64,000 nucleotides of DNA, from contig CP091727.1 of the NCBI GenBank assembly GCA_022009855.1, positions 868,001-932,000 on the forward strand, in the 5' to 3' direction. Both the position numbers and the translations under genes were made by a program. This document shows, one piece after another, positions 1 through 10,710 of this stretch. How positions within the stretch are numbered: position 1 is the first letter of the stretch; each line of letters begins with the position of its first letter. Origin of the DNA: Lentisphaeria bacterium. Lineage in GTDB: Bacteria > Verrucomicrobiota > Lentisphaeria > Victivallales > Victivallaceae. The notes under the pieces are model-generated. The model was not told the DNA's origin. It ran no database searches and saw nothing but the letters and a program-made list of their open reading frames with translations.

Positions 1-1
1 G

Positions 2-850
2 CAGGCCGCGGAGTTCCGCTACCGCAATCCGATCATCGAACCGAACACGCTGGTCATTCCGATCAGTCAGTCCGGCGAGACGGCCGACACCATTGCGGCG
101 GTGCGGGAGGCGAAGGCGAAGGGCGCGCTGGTGACGGCGCTCTGCAACGTGGTTGGTTCCACGATCGCCCGCGAGGCGGGGCGAGGCATCTATCTCCACG
201 CCGGGCCGGAGATCAGCGTGGCCTCGACCAAGGCGTTTTCGAGCCAGGTGGTGGTGCTTCTGCTGCTGGCACTGCTGCTCGGGCGCAACCGCCGGCTCAG
301 CCGCAGCGAGGGCGAGGAGCTGGCAAACGAGGTCGAAACGATTCCGGATCTGATCCGCGACGTGCTCAGCCGCGCGCCGGAGATCAAGCGGATCGCCGAA
401 CGGTATGCGAAATTCGATGATTTCTTCTACATCGGTCGCGGCTGCCTCTACCCCACGGCGTTGGAGGGGGCCCTCAAGCTCAAGGAGATCAGCTACATCC
501 ATGCGGAGGGGTACCATGCGGCCGAACTCAAGCACGGGCCGATTTCTCTTCTCGACGAGCGGCATCCGGTGCTGGCGCTGGCCAACGACATTCCCGGCAA
601 GGACAAGATCGTCGGCAACATCCAGGAGTGCCGGGCGCGCAAATCTCCGGTGGTCGCGGTGGTCACGAAGGGAGATGATTCGGTGCGGAAAATGACTGAT
701 GACATCATTGAAATTCCGCACTGTTCGCGTTTCGTTGCGCCTCTGCCGACAGCGGTGGCGCTGCAGCTCTTCGCCTACTACATTGCCGCGGCCCGCGGCT
801 GCGAGATCGATCAGCCGCGCAACCTTGCAAAGAGCGTAACGGTGGAATAA
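2..850 (+). CDS. glmS: Glutamine-fructose-6-phosphate aminotransferase, C-terminal part (partial)
   Basis: Makes glucosamine-6-phosphate from fructose-6-phosphate and glutamine, the entry step to UDP-GlcNAc for peptidoglycan and lipopolysaccharide. Only the last 282 residues are in the window; the gene enters from the left edge. Both SIS (sugar isomerase) domains are recognisable: SQSGETADT of the first near residue 22, and LEGALKLKEISYIHAEGY followed by ELKHGPI of the second, which carry the isomerase Glu and His. The C-terminus PRNLAKSVTVE is the canonical GlmS tail with the catalytic Lys. The frame is open with no indel. The next gene, waaA, starts about 15 bases on, so a shared envelope transcript is likely. 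Confidence 0.95.
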   Translation, partial: QAAEFRYRNPIIEPNTLVIPISQSGETADTIAAVREAKAKGALVTALCNVVGSTIAREAGRGIYLHAGPEISVASTKAFSSQVVVLLLLALLLGRNRRLSRSEGEELANEVETIPDLIRDVLSRAPEIKRIAERYAKFDDFFYIGRGCLYPTALEGALKLKEISYIHAEGYHAAELKHGPISLLDERHPVLALANDIPGKDKIVGNIQECRARKSPVVAVVTKGDDSVRKMTDDIIEIPHCSRFVAPLPTAVALQLFAYYIAAARGCEIDQPRNLAKSVTVE

Positions 851-866
851 CATCCGGAAGTTGATG

Positions 867-2168
867 ATGTTCAGATTTTTCTACAATTTGTTTCTGCCGA
901 TCGGCTTCCTGTTCTTCGTGCCGGGGCTGCTGCTCAAATACCGCAACCGCGGCGGCTGGAAGGACACCTTCGGAGAACGGTTCGGCCACTTCACGCCGAA
1001 GCGGATTGAAGAATTGAAGGCATTTCACGGGGCGATCTGGGTTCACGCGGTCAGCGTGGGGGAAGCGGTGGTCGCACTGTCGATGATCCGGGAATGGCAC
1101 GCGCTGCATCCGGAGCGGAAATTTGTCATTTCGACGACGACCACCACCGGGCAGGAGCTGGTGCGCAAGCAGCTGCCGCCGAATTCGGCGGCGATCTTCT
1201 GTCCGATCGACTTTCTGTGGATGGTCCGGCGGACGCTCCGGGTGCTCCGACCGTCGATGCTGGTGATTTTTGAAACCGAGATCTGGCCGAACATGATTGC
1301 CGAGAGTCGCCGGGCGGGAATTCCGGTTGCGCTGGTCAACGGGAGGATGTCCGACCACTCGGCCAGCGGTTACCGGCGGGCACGTTTCTTTTCGCTCCCC
1401 TGCTCCGGCAATTTCAGCTGATCTCCGTGCAGACCGAGGCGGACGCCGAGCGGTACAAATCGGTCTCTCCCGGGGCGAATGTCACCGTCAGCGGAAATCT
1501 GAAGTTCGACCAGAAGACGCCGGCAAATCTTCCGGATCCGGAGTACGGCCGCTATTTCGGACCGGGGCAACACCGGATCCTGCTTGCGGCGAGCACTCCA
1601 TCCGGGGAAGAGGAGCTGGTGGCGGAGACCTTCCGTGAGCTGGTTTCGGAGATGCCGGATCTGCGGCTGGTGCTGGTGCCGCGCCACGCCGAACGGGGCG
1701 GAGACATCGCGGCGATGCTGGAGCGGCTCGGGCTCTCCCATGCCCGGCGAAGCCGTCAGGAGAAGGCCAATCCTCCGGTACAGGTCCTGTTGGCGGACAC
1801 CACCGGGGGAGATGCTCAAGCTGATGAACGGCGCCGACGTGGTGATCATGGGCAAGAGTCTCGCCGGCCACGATGAGGGGCACAACCTGATTGAACCGGC
1901 GCTGCTGGATAAACCGATCGTCACCGGACATGTGCTGCGCAATTTCCGCTTCATCCAGAAGGTACTGCTTCAGGAACACGCCCTGATCACCGTGACCCGC
2001 GACTCCGAGCTGGTCGAGCAGTTGCGCAAACTGCTGCCTGACGAGAAGCTCCGGCGCGAGCTGGGTGAACGGGCCGGAGCCGCCATCCGCCGCCACGCCG
2101 GAGCGACCCGGCGGACGGTGGAGGCGCTGGAGAAACTCCTGCCGCAACCGGCAGACAGGCAATCATAA
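867..2168 (+). CDS. waaA: 3-deoxy-D-manno-octulosonic acid (KDO) transferase, two frameshifts
   Basis: Membrane-anchored GT30 enzyme that transfers KDO from CMP-KDO to lipid IV-A, the first step of lipopolysaccharide core assembly. The N-terminus has one hydrophobic anchor (residues 2-22), then HAVSVGEAVVA and FETEIWPNM, and in the second half MGKSLAGHDEGHNLIEPA, all typical of the family; restored length is about 433 residues. The frame is broken twice: one T is missing in the T run at 1389-1392 and one G is extra in the G5 run at 1805-1809. ATG 864 or TTG 861 are possible starts, but GGAAG at 856-860 is best spaced for ATG 867. The family call is safe; whether the indels are real is the open point. 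Confidence 0.9.
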
Positions 2169-2198
2169 ACATCTTTCACATATTCAGGAGTTTTCATC

Positions 2199-3500
2199 GT
2201 GAACTGCATTACCCAGCCGGCGCAGGCGAAAGCCGGAACCATCACCCCGGAAATGAAGCGGGTCGCTGAAGTCGAACGGCTTGAACCGGAAGAGATCCGT
2301 TCCGGCGTCGCCGCGGGTACGATCGTCATCCCGGCGAACATTCTGCACAGAAATCTCAAAGCGATCGGCATCGGCCGGCGGCTCAAGACCAAAATCAACG
2401 CGAACATCGGCAACTCCGCTGTGGCGAGCTGCCCCCGGCAGGAGCTGGAGAAGCTGCAGCGAGCCCTCAAATACGGCGCGGACACGGTGATGGATCTCAG
2501 CACCGGCGGCGACATCAACCGGATCCGCGCCTCGATCATCGAGCACAGCCCCGCCCCGGTCGGCACGGTGCCGATGTACGAGGTGCTGGCGCGCTGCGGA
2601 AAGGTGGAGAATCTCTCGGAATCCTTCGTGCTCGACGTGATGCGCGAACAGGCCGAACAGGGGGTGGACTACATGACCATCCACGCCGGACTGCTGCGCG
2701 CGCAGATTCCGGCGGCGAAGAAGCGCAAGCTGCGGATCGTCAGCCGCGGCGGCTCGATCCTCGCGGCCTGGATGAATCAGACCGGCAGGGAGAATCCGTT
2801 CTACACCGCGTTCGACGAAATCCTGGAAATCTGCCGCAAATATGACGTCACGCTCTCGCTGGGCGACGGGATGCGTCCCGGCTGTCTCGCCGACGCGAGC
2901 GACGAAGCGCAGTTCGCCGAGCTGGATGTGCTGGGTGAACTGGTCCGCCGCTGCCGCAAAGCCGACGTGCAGGCGATGGTGGAGGGGCCCGGCCACATCC
3001 CCTTCAACGAGATAGAGATGAACATGAAGCGCGAGCAGAAGGTTTGCGACGACGCGCCCTTCTACATCCTCGGCCCGGTAGTCATCGACTGTGCGCCGGG
3101 GTACGACCACATCACCAGCGCCATCGGAGCGACGATGGGGGGGGCGTATGCCGGAGCGGCGATGCTCTGCTACGTAACGCCGAAAGAGCATCTCGGGCTC
3201 CCCAACGCGCGGGACGTGCGCGACGGCGTGATCGCCTATAAAATCGCCGCGCATGCCGCCGACATTGCGCTCGGCAAACCGGGTGCGCGGGAGCGCGACG
3301 ACGCGATCAGCGACGCCCGGGCGGCGTTCGACTGGGAGAAGCAGTTCGAACTGGCGCTCGATCCGGAGAAGGCGCGTGAACTGCGGGAAGAGGCGCTCGC
3401 AGAGCGCGATCTGCCCGCCGACCACGACCACGGCGACGAACGGTTCTGCACGATGTGCGGGCCGAACTTCTGTTCGATGCGGATCAGCCGGGAGCTGTAG
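2199..3500 (+). CDS. thiC: Phosphomethylpyrimidine synthase ThiC
   Basis: Radical SAM enzyme that converts aminoimidazole ribotide to HMP phosphate for thiamine. The 433-residue protein is the short form without the extra N-terminal domain of enterobacterial ThiC. It shows the C-terminal cluster motif C-x2-C-x4-C (residues 417, 420, 425), the GGTVPMYE-like segment near residue 120 and VEGPGHIPFNEIEMN near residue 265. The start is GTG, preceded by CAGGAG. Only about 30 bases separate it from waaA, so there is no space for a thiamine riboswitch directly upstream, unusual for thiC. No other thi gene is in the window. The frame is intact. Confidence 0.96.
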   Translation: MNCITQPAQAKAGTITPEMKRVAEVERLEPEEIRSGVAAGTIVIPANILHRNLKAIGIGRRLKTKINANIGNSAVASCPRQELEKLQRALKYGADTVMDLSTGGDINRIRASIIEHSPAPVGTVPMYEVLARCGKVENLSESFVLDVMREQAEQGVDYMTIHAGLLRAQIPAAKKRKLRIVSRGGSILAAWMNQTGRENPFYTAFDEILEICRKYDVTLSLGDGMRPGCLADASDEAQFAELDVLGELVRRCRKADVQAMVEGPGHIPFNEIEMNMKREQKVCDDAPFYILGPVVIDCAPGYDHITSAIGATMGGAYAGAAMLCYVTPKEHLGLPNARDVRDGVIAYKIAAHAADIALGKPGARERDDAISDARAAFDWEKQFELALDPEKARELREEALAERDLPADHDHGDERFCTMCGPNFCSMRISREL

Positions 3501-3583
3501 AAGTCGTTTTCCTCTCCCCGGTTGCGGAAAAAAGTGGAATTCCGGAGAGACGGCGAAGACAATTAAAAAAGTAAGGAAACGAA

Positions 3584-5767
3584 ATGTCTATTGTTTTTGA
3601 CGAGAACAACCGGATTTTCCGGCTTGACGCGGGCAATTCGAGCTACGCGTTCCTGATCGAACCCAACGGTTACGTGGCCCACCTCTACTACGGGGAACGG
3701 CTGAACACCACCGATCTGTGTTATCTCTACCGACCGACTCAGCGGGCGTTTTCGCCCAATCCGGCCGACGGAACCGCCGAGGATACGCGCGACGCGATGC
3801 CGCAGGAGTACTCCACATTCGGACTCGGCGACTACCGGGTTCCTTCGGCGAAGGTCCGGCGCGCAAACGGGTACAATGCGACCGATATGAAGTACCGTTC
3901 GCACCGGATCTACCGCGGGAAACCCGCCATTGCGGGACTTCCGGCCACCTTCGGCAAAGCGGAGGAGGTCGAGACGCTCGAACTCCTCCTCGCCGACGGC
4001 GACGTGGAGTTCACGCTGTTCTACACGGTCTTCGAGGATCTGGCGGCGATCGCCCGTTCGGTGAAGGTGACCAACCGTTCCGGTGAAACGGTGTACATCG
4101 AGAAGGCGGCGAGCTGCACGCTGGATTTCGCATACGGCGATTTCGAACTGCTCCATCTGCCGGGAGCGTGGGCGCGCGAGCGGCACGTCGAACGGCGGAA
4201 ACTTTCCCATTCGATCCAGCGGATCGAAAGCCGCCGGGGACTTTCCAGCCACCAGCACAATCCCTTCTTCGCGCTGGTGACGCCGGACGCGACCGAGACC
4301 GCCGGAGAGGCGTTCGGCGTGGCGCTGCTCTACAGCGGCAACTTCTCGGCGGAGATCGAGCTCGACCAGTTCGACCAGATCCGGACGCAGATCGGAATCA
4401 ATCCGGAGACCTTCGAGTGGGAGCTCGCACCGAACGGGGAGTTCCACACGCCGGAGGCGGTGATGGTCTACTCGGCGGAGGGGCTGGGGGGATGAGCCGG
4501 ACCTTCCACGATCTTTTCCGCCGCCACCTGATCCGCAGTTACTGGCGCGACCGCAAGCGGCCGATTCTGGTGAACAACTGGGAGGCGACCTATTTCAACT
4601 TCGATTCGGAGAAGCTGATCCGGATTGCGGAGGATGCCGCGCGGCTCGGCATTGAGATGCTGGTGCTCGACGACGGCTGGTTCGGCCACCGCGACGACGA
4701 CCGGAGCAGTCTCGGCGACTGGTTCGTCTTCGAGTCGAAGCTCAAGGGGGGGACTTGCGCCGCTGGTGAAGCGGGTCAATGAACTCGGGCTCAAGTTCGG
4801 ATTGTGGTTCGAGCCGGAGATGGTGTCGCGCGACAGCGAACTCTTCCGGGCGCATCCGGAGTGGATTCTGTCGATTCCGGGCCGTCCGTGTTCGAAGGGC
4901 GCCAGCAGCTGGTGCTGGACATGTCGCGGCCGGAGGTGGTGGATTACCTCTTCCGGACGATCAGCGGCATTCTCGACAGCGCCCCGATCGAATACATCAA
5001 GTGGGATGCCAACCGCCATCTGACCGAAGTCGGGTCGGAAACGCTCCCGGTCGAGCGCAAAAACGAGCTTTTCCACCGCTACGTGCTCGGCGTGTACCGC
5101 CTGCATGAACTCCTGCTGGAGCGCTATCCGAAACTGCTGATCGAGGGGTGCTCGGGCGGCGGCGGCCGGTTCGACGCCGGGATGCTCTACTACGTGCCGC
5201 AGATCTGGACCAGTGACGACACCGACGCGATCGAACGGCTGGCGATCCAGTACGGCACGAGCCTGGTCTATCCCTCCTCGGCGATGGGGGGCGCACGTTT
5301 CGGCCTGTCCCAACCACCAGACCGGACGCACGACGCCGTTCGAAACCCGCGGCATCGTGGCGATGGCCGGAACGTTCGGGTACGAACTTGATCTCAACAA
5401 ACTCGACGAATCCGATTGCGACGTCATCCGGCGGCAGATTGCCGACTATCACCGGTACAACCACATCATCGCGCAGGGGACGCTCTACCGGCTGGCGGAG
5501 GCCGGAGAGACGAATCCGGTTACGGCCTGGGAACATGTCTCGGCGGACCGGAGCGAAGCGCTGGTGAGCTGCGTTCAGCCGCGCAACGTGCCGAACGGCC
5601 CGCTCAACCACGTCCGGCTGCGCGGACTGGAGCCGGAGACGCTGTACGAACTCGCGGGCGACGGCCGCCGCTTCCTCGGCGACGCGTTGATGAAGGCGGG
5701 CCTTCCGCTGCCGCGGGTCGAGCGTGACGGCTGCGGCTGGCAGTTCTACTTCAAAGCGGTGAAGTGA
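3584..5767 (+). CDS. Alpha-galactosidase, glycoside hydrolase family 36, four frameshifts
   Basis: Hydrolyses terminal alpha-galactosides such as raffinose-type sugars or galactomannan side chains. The restored product is 727 residues, the normal GH36 size, with no signal peptide, so it is probably cytoplasmic. A beta-supersandwich N-terminal domain is followed by a TIM barrel from about residue 300. The nucleophile motif KWDANR lies near residue 474 and the acid/base motif SDDTDAIERL near residue 544; GRQQLVLDMSRPEV and ACPNHQTGR are also family hallmarks. The frame breaks four times, always in G runs: one G missing at 4486-4491, one extra at 4746-4752, one missing at 4897-4899, one extra at 5286-5291. 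These cancel exactly, which argues for sequencing error. GTGA overlap couples it to the next gene. Confidence 0.9.
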
Positions 5768-6638
5768 AGCACCCCGGGGTCACGCTGGCAACCGCCGCCG
5801 GGCCGGTGCGGGCGATCGCCCCGCTGGTCCTGTCGGCGAGCCGGGCGACCGATCTGCCCGCCTTTTACACCGACTGGTTTCTCGACCGGCTCGCGGCCGG
5901 ATTCTGCGAATGGCGCAATCCCTTCAGCGGGAAAGTTCAGTTCATCTCGTTCGAGCGGGCCCGGGCGGTGGTCTTCTGGAGCAAGAATCCGGCGCCGCTT
6001 CTGAAACGGCTCGACGAGGTGGATTCCTTCGGACTGCGGTATTACTTTCACTTCACGCTGAACGATTATGAACGGGAGGGGTTCGAACCGAACGTTCCGC
6101 CGCTCGCGGAGCGGGATTGCGACCTTCCGGGAACTTTCCCGCCGGGTGGGTCCGGAGAATCTCATCTGGCGGTTCGATCCCCTGCTGCGCACTGAAACGC
6201 TCACGCCGGATGTTCTGCTGGTGAAGCTCCGGCGAATCGGCGACGCGGTCGCTCCGTACACCCGGCGCCTGGTGTTCAGCTTCGTCGACGTCGCCCCCTA
6301 CGCGAAAGTGCGCCGCCGCCTGACGCGGAACGGCGTCACGCCCCTGCCCTTCTCCGAAACGGAGATGCATGAGACGGCGGGGGAGAATCGCCGCGCGCTG
6401 CCGGGAGTGGGGCATCGAAGCGGCCGCCTGCGCGGAGCCGGTGGATTTCTCCGCCGAAGGGGTGCGCCGCAGCGCCTGCATCGATCCGGAGCGGTTGTGC
6501 GCCCTCTTTCCCGGCGACCCGGAGTTCGCCGCGCTGAAACGGGACGGCGGCCAGCGCCGTTTCTGCGGCTGTGCGTTGAGCAAGGACATCGGCTTCTACC
6601 ACAGCTGCCGCCACGGATGTCTCTACTGCTACGCTTGA
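5764..6638 (+). CDS. DUF1848 family protein, two frameshifts
   Basis: Protein of the DUF1848 family, function unknown. Family features are the N-terminal LSASRATDLPAFY, AVVFWSKNPAPLL, the F-x-LNDYE stretch and the C-terminal SCRHGCLYCYA, whose cysteines, with CGC about 17 residues earlier, suggest an iron-sulfur or zinc site. Restored length is 290 residues. Single G bases are in excess at 6113-6115 and at 6379-6383; removing both joins the three pieces. The GTG start overlaps the stop of the alpha-galactosidase (GTGA), so the two are probably translationally coupled, but a shared pathway is not evident. Family assignment is from remembered motifs, not from a search. Confidence 0.8.
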
Positions 6639-6668
6639 AAGAAGGGATGGATTTTTCGGTTGGCAAGG

Positions 6669-6697
6669 TTGATTTTCCACTCCGGCGGCGGTATTAT
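6669..6697 (+). promoter_or_regulatory. Promoter for the ADP-ribosylglycohydrolase-like gene
   Basis: TTGATT (6669-6674), 17 bp spacer, TATTAT (6692-6697). Transcription would start near 6704, which excludes ATG 6703 as the start codon and supports ATG 6739. Confidence 0.6.
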
Positions 6698-6738
6698 ATG
6701 GAATGATTTTCATCAACACCCAAAATGGAATCGATATC

Positions 6739-8199
6739 ATGAAACTCAGCCAGGATACACTTCGTAAAAAGATGCTCGGATGCTTTCTCGGGAAGTCCGC
6801 AGGCGGTACGCTCGGCCAGCCTTACGAGGGGTGGGAGGGGCCGCTCGGACTCACCTATTACGATCCGGTGCCGACCGATATGATTCCGAACGACGACCTC
6901 GACCTGCAGGTGCTCTGGGCGGACTGCCTCGCGCATCAGGCGGAGCCGGTGGTCGATCGCGACCTCTTCGGCCGGGCGTGGGTGGAGCATGTGCACTTTC
7001 CGTGGAGCGAGTACGGCATCGCCATCCGCAATCTGAAGCTGGGGATTCCGGCCACCTGGTCGGGCCGCTACGACAACTGGTTCAAGGACGGGCTCGGTGC
7101 GGCGATCCGCAGCGAAATCTGGGCCTGTCTCGCCCCCGGCGATCCCGAACTGGCGGCGAAGTTCATGCGTGAGGATGCGATGGTCGATCACGTCGGCGAA
7201 GGAGTCAACGCGGCGGTGTTCCTCGCCGTGCTCGAAAGCGCCGCCTTCGTCGAGAGCGACATGGAGAAACTGCTCGACACCGCGCTCGCGGCGATTCCGG
7301 CGGAGTGCGGCATCGCCCGGGCGGTGCGCGACACCCGCCGCTGGTGCGCGCAGAACCGCACCTGGAGCGAGGTGTTCGAACTCATCAAGACCCACTACGG
7401 CAGCGAGGACTTCACCAACACGGTGATGAACTTCGGCTTCTCGGTGATGGCGCTTCTGATGGGGAAAGGCGATTTCGGCAAGACGGTCTGTTTCGCGGTC
7501 AACTGCGGCAAGGATGCCGACTGCACCGGCGCGACGGTCGGCGCCATTCTCGGCCTGATCGATCCGGAGGGGATTCCGGAGGAGTGGCTGCGTCCGATCG
7601 GGCGCAAGCTGGTGCTCTCGCCGACCATCGTCGGCATCACGCCGCCCGAGACCCTCGACGACTTCGTCGATCAGCTGCTCTCGCTCCGGGAGCGGGTGCG
7701 CCTCCGCACCGCGCCGGACGCGCCGGAACCGGATTGGAGCCGCTTCGCCATCACCGCGGAGTGCGGCCTCTTCGACCGCTGGATCCGCTACGACGACCGC
7801 AAGAATCCGCCGGTGATGCCGGAGAAGACCGTTCTGCGCACCTTCCCCGGTTCGAACGGCAGCATCGAGGCGGGTGAAGTTCCGCTCAACGCGCTCTACC
7901 TCATGCGGTTCCGCTTCCATCTGGCGACGCCCCAACGGGTGCGGGTGATGTTCTGCACCGCGTCGCTGTCGCGGGTCTGGGTGGATGGTGCGTTCACCTT
8001 CGGCCGCGACGGCGGCTGGTGCCAGCCGTCGTTCCACCACTGTCCGATCAACCAGTTCGCCGACCTCGATCTCGCGGCGGGCGAGCACACGCTGACCGCG
8101 GGCGTCGCGCCGGCGGGGGACGAGGAGGAGATCCGCTGGACGGTCGGCATCGGCAACGCCGCCGATTTCCAGTGGATTCCGGACGCGTTGATCTACTGA
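6739..8199 (+). CDS. ADP-ribosylglycohydrolase (DraG)-like protein with extra C-terminal domain
   Basis: The first 330 residues belong to the ADP-ribosylglycohydrolase/DraG fold, whose members remove ADP-ribose from proteins or related N-glycosides. The opening KMLGCFLGKSAGG, the acidic NDDLDLQ and the downstream NCGKDADCTGATVGAILGL match the two metal-binding segments. The last roughly 130 residues look like a beta-sandwich sugar-binding or jelly-roll domain, an addition not seen in DraG itself; many such fused proteins occur beside glycan-degrading genes, so the true substrate may be a glycoside. Start ATG 6739 has GGAA eight bases upstream and fits the promoter. Total 486 residues, frame intact. 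The substrate cannot be told from sequence. Confidence 0.85.
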   Translation: MKLSQDTLRKKMLGCFLGKSAGGTLGQPYEGWEGPLGLTYYDPVPTDMIPNDDLDLQVLWADCLAHQAEPVVDRDLFGRAWVEHVHFPWSEYGIAIRNLKLGIPATWSGRYDNWFKDGLGAAIRSEIWACLAPGDPELAAKFMREDAMVDHVGEGVNAAVFLAVLESAAFVESDMEKLLDTALAAIPAECGIARAVRDTRRWCAQNRTWSEVFELIKTHYGSEDFTNTVMNFGFSVMALLMGKGDFGKTVCFAVNCGKDADCTGATVGAILGLIDPEGIPEEWLRPIGRKLVLSPTIVGITPPETLDDFVDQLLSLRERVRLRTAPDAPEPDWSRFAITAECGLFDRWIRYDDRKNPPVMPEKTVLRTFPGSNGSIEAGEVPLNALYLMRFRFHLATPQRVRVMFCTASLSRVWVDGAFTFGRDGGWCQPSFHHCPINQFADLDLAAGEHTLTAGVAPAGDEEEIRWTVGIGNAADFQWIPDALIY

Positions 8200-8221
8200 G
8201 GCGGAAAGGGGACGTTCCGGC

Positions 8222-9477
8222 GTGAAATTTTCGCGGGCGCAGATCAGCTGGATCCTGTACGATATGGCGAATGCGGCATTCGCCCTCATCGTGCGCACGG
8301 TGTTCGCGCCGATGTTCTACAAGAACTACGCCGCCGTCGGCATGGAACCGGCGACGGCGACCAGCAGCTGGGGTCTGGTCAGTTCCGCGGCCGGAATCGT
8401 TGCCGGAATCCTCGCCCCGTGGCTCGGCGCGATGGCCGACGCCGGCGGCGGACGCAAACGCTGTCTCGGCGGCTTCATGGCGGCCGGACTCCTCGCCGTC
8501 GTCGGCCTCTGCTTCGCCGGAACGGGGGATTCGACGCTGGTGCTCACGCTCTACTTCGTAAGTCTGGTCTCCTACATGGGGAGCAACTCCTTCTACGACT
8601 CGCTGCTGGTGGACGTCTCGCCGCGCGGCAGCCTCCACCGGCTCTCGACCGTCGCCTACGCCTGGGGCTACATCGGCGGACTCATTCCCTTCTTCTTCTG
8701 CCTCGGAATCATGTTCCTCGCCGGAAGCGATTCGATGGCGGGAATGAAGATCTCGTTCCTCATCGCCGCCGCCTGGTGGTGCTTCCTCGCGCTGCCGCTC
8801 TTCCGCAACGTGCGGGAGCGGCGGAGCGGAGAAAGGATCTCGCCGCTGGACGGGTTCCGGCGGCTGGCCGCCACCGCGCGGGAGATCGGGCGCTACCGCA
8901 ACGTGGTGCTCTTTCTGGTCGCCTATTTCCTCTACATCGACGGCGTCGGCACGATCTTCATGATGGCGACGCCGCTCAGCGTGGACATCGGCATCTCGTC
9001 GGCCTGGCTGCTCTGCACGATTCTCGCACTGCAGTTTCTGGCGTTTCCCTTCACCATGCTTTACGGCAGGCTGTCGCGGGTGGTTCCGGCGCGGACTCTG
9101 GTCTACTGGGCGATCGGGGTCTACGTGCTGGTGTCGCTGCTCTGCGGCGTGATTCCGTCGCTTTCGAGCGCCACGCACAAACTGTGGGTGTTTCTCGCGG
9201 TCGCCTTCCTGATCGGAACCTCGCAGGGGGGAATCCAGTCGCTGAGCCGTTCGCTCTTCAGCCGTCTGATTCCCCGCGAACGGGCGTCGGAATTCTTCGG
9301 CTTCTACAACATCTTCGGCAAATTCACCACCGTGCTCGGTCCGATTCTGATCGCGCTGGCGGCGGCCTTCTCCGGCCGTTCGGAGTACGGCATCGCCCTG
9401 CTGGTAATCCCTTCGTCGCCGGAGGACTTCTGCTCGGTCGCGTGAAGTTCCCCGAAGAATCGCAGGGAGGAGCCTGA
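8222..9477 (+). CDS. MFS transporter, Atg22/UMF1 family, one frameshift
   Basis: Predicted inner-membrane permease of the major facilitator superfamily, UMF1/Atg22-like, with about 12 hydrophobic segments in 418 residues. WILYDMANAAFALIV at the N-terminus and the GGIQSLSRSLFSRLIPRERASEFFGFYNIFGKF segment (split here as GGIQSLSRSLFSRLIP and RASEFFGFYNIFGKF) are diagnostic. The GTG start has GGAAAGGGG upstream. A single C is missing in the CCC at 9409-9411; with it restored the protein continues FVAGGLLLGRVKF to the stop at 9477. The transported compound is unknown; it follows the DraG-like gene by 22 bases and is probably in one transcript with it. Confidence 0.87.
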
Positions 9478-9478
9478 C

Positions 9479-10494
9479 ATGTTCGGATATCTCGTAAAAC
9501 GGCTGATTCTGGCGGCATTCACGCTGCTGACGATCCTGCTGGTGAGCTACGTCCTGCTCCGGCTCGCCCCGGGAGATCCCACCCGGAGCGACCTCTTCAG
9601 CAGTGACGGCGGCATGACCGCGGTGAACGCCGAAGAGGGGCCTTCCGGCAGAACCGGTCGATGCGCGAAGCGCTCAACCTCGACAAGCCGATTCTGGTCG
9701 GCTTCGGCCTGTGGCTGCGCGACGTGGTTCTTCACGGCGACTTCGGCGTCTCCGCCTCGGTCGATCCCGGCCGCCCGGTCACCGATCTGATCCTCGAACG
9801 GCTCCCGGTGACGGTGACGCTGAACTTCTGGGCGGTGGTGCTCACCTATCTTCTGGCGATTCCGATCGGCGTCTACGCCGCGGTCTACGCGGGCAGCTGG
9901 TTCGATCAGCTCTCGGCTTTCCTGCTCTTCGTGCTCTATTCGCTGCCGGTGATGTGGGTCGGTCTGCTGCTGCAGGCGCTGCTCTGCGAAGGGGGCCGCT
10001 GGGAGCTCTTTCCGCTCAAGGGAGTGGTGCCCGCCAATCTCGACGAACTCAGCACCTGGCAGCTGCAATTCGAAATCATCCGCCACTACACGCTGCCGGT
10101 CTTCTGTCTCGCCTACGGCGGCTTCGCCGGACTGTCGCGCTACGCCCGCAGCGGCATGCTCGACGTGATCCATTCGGACTTCATCCGCACCGCCCGCGCC
10201 AAGGGGCTGCCGGAACCCCTGGTGATCTGGCGCCACGCCTTCCGCAACGGACTCATCACCCTCATCACCCTCTTCGGCGGACTGCTCCCCTCCCTGGTGG
10301 CGGGCAGCGTCATCGTCGAATACATCTTCAACATCTCCGGAATGGGTTCGCTCTCGCTTCTGGCCCTCTCCAGCCGGGACTATCCGCTCCAGATGGCGCT
10401 CTTCGCCTTCGCCGGAATGCTGACGCTCACGGGAATCTTCATCAGCGACATGCTCTACCTCGCCGCCGATCCGCGAATCAAGCTCTCCCGGTAG
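9479..10494 (+). CDS. ABC transporter permease, DppB/OppB family, one frameshift
   Basis: Membrane subunit of a peptide/nickel-type ABC importer. It has the family start MFGYLVKRLILAAFTLL, a binding-protein-dependent permease core, and the EAA-like loop ARAKGLPEPLVIWRHAFRNG near residue 240 that contacts the ATPase. Restored length 338 residues with about six membrane segments. One G is missing in the G4 run at 9637-9640. The start is one base after the MFS stop (TGACATG), implying coupling. No OppA, OppC or ATPase gene is in the window: the next 340 bases are non-coding and the following genes run the other way, so this permease is an orphan here. Confidence 0.87.
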
Positions 10495-10518
10495 AGACAA
10501 CGGAGCCGGGAGCCAGGG

Positions 10519-10574
10519 GATTCATCAGAACCCGGTGCCGTGGGGGGCGGGAGATTCATCAGAACCCGGTGCCG
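10519..10574. repeat. Perfect 22-bp direct repeat
   Basis: The same 22 bases (GATTCATCAGAACCC followed by GGTGCCG) occur at 10519-10540 and 10553-10574, 34 bases apart, in the gap after the ABC permease. The second copy is also the left arm of an inverted repeat with 10631-10662. Confidence 0.85.
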
Positions 10575-10662
10575 GTCAAGCGGCAATCCGGCATAACCGC
10601 TCCCCTGCGGGTCGCTTTTATTCCGTTTGCCCGCTTGACAGTCCCCGGAACCTGATGAGAAT
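10554..10662. repeat. Imperfect inverted repeat of about 30 bp
   Basis: 10554-10583 pairs with 10631-10662: the outer ATTCATCAG matches CTGATGA and the inner GTCAAGCGG matches CCGCTTGAC, with mismatches between. It may be a structured 3' end of the permease transcript or a remnant of a small mobile element. Confidence 0.55.
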
Positions 10663-10673
10663 GCGGCGTTGCC

Positions 10674-10710
10674 GGTTCAGGGGGAAAAATGTATTTTTCC
10701 CCTCTGAACC
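10674..10710. repeat. Near-perfect palindrome (17-bp stem)
   Basis: GGTTCAG-GGGGAAAAAT at 10674-10690 pairs with ATTTTTCCCC-T-CTGAACC at 10693-10710, with one bulged T and a two-base centre. No T tract follows on either strand, so it is not a classic intrinsic terminator. The rest of 10495-10775 holds no gene I can support. Confidence 0.75.

Noticed and set aside
2169..2198. Thiamine riboswitch before thiC
   Set aside because: Only 30 bases separate it from waaA, too few for the aptamer, and no thi-box motif is visible.
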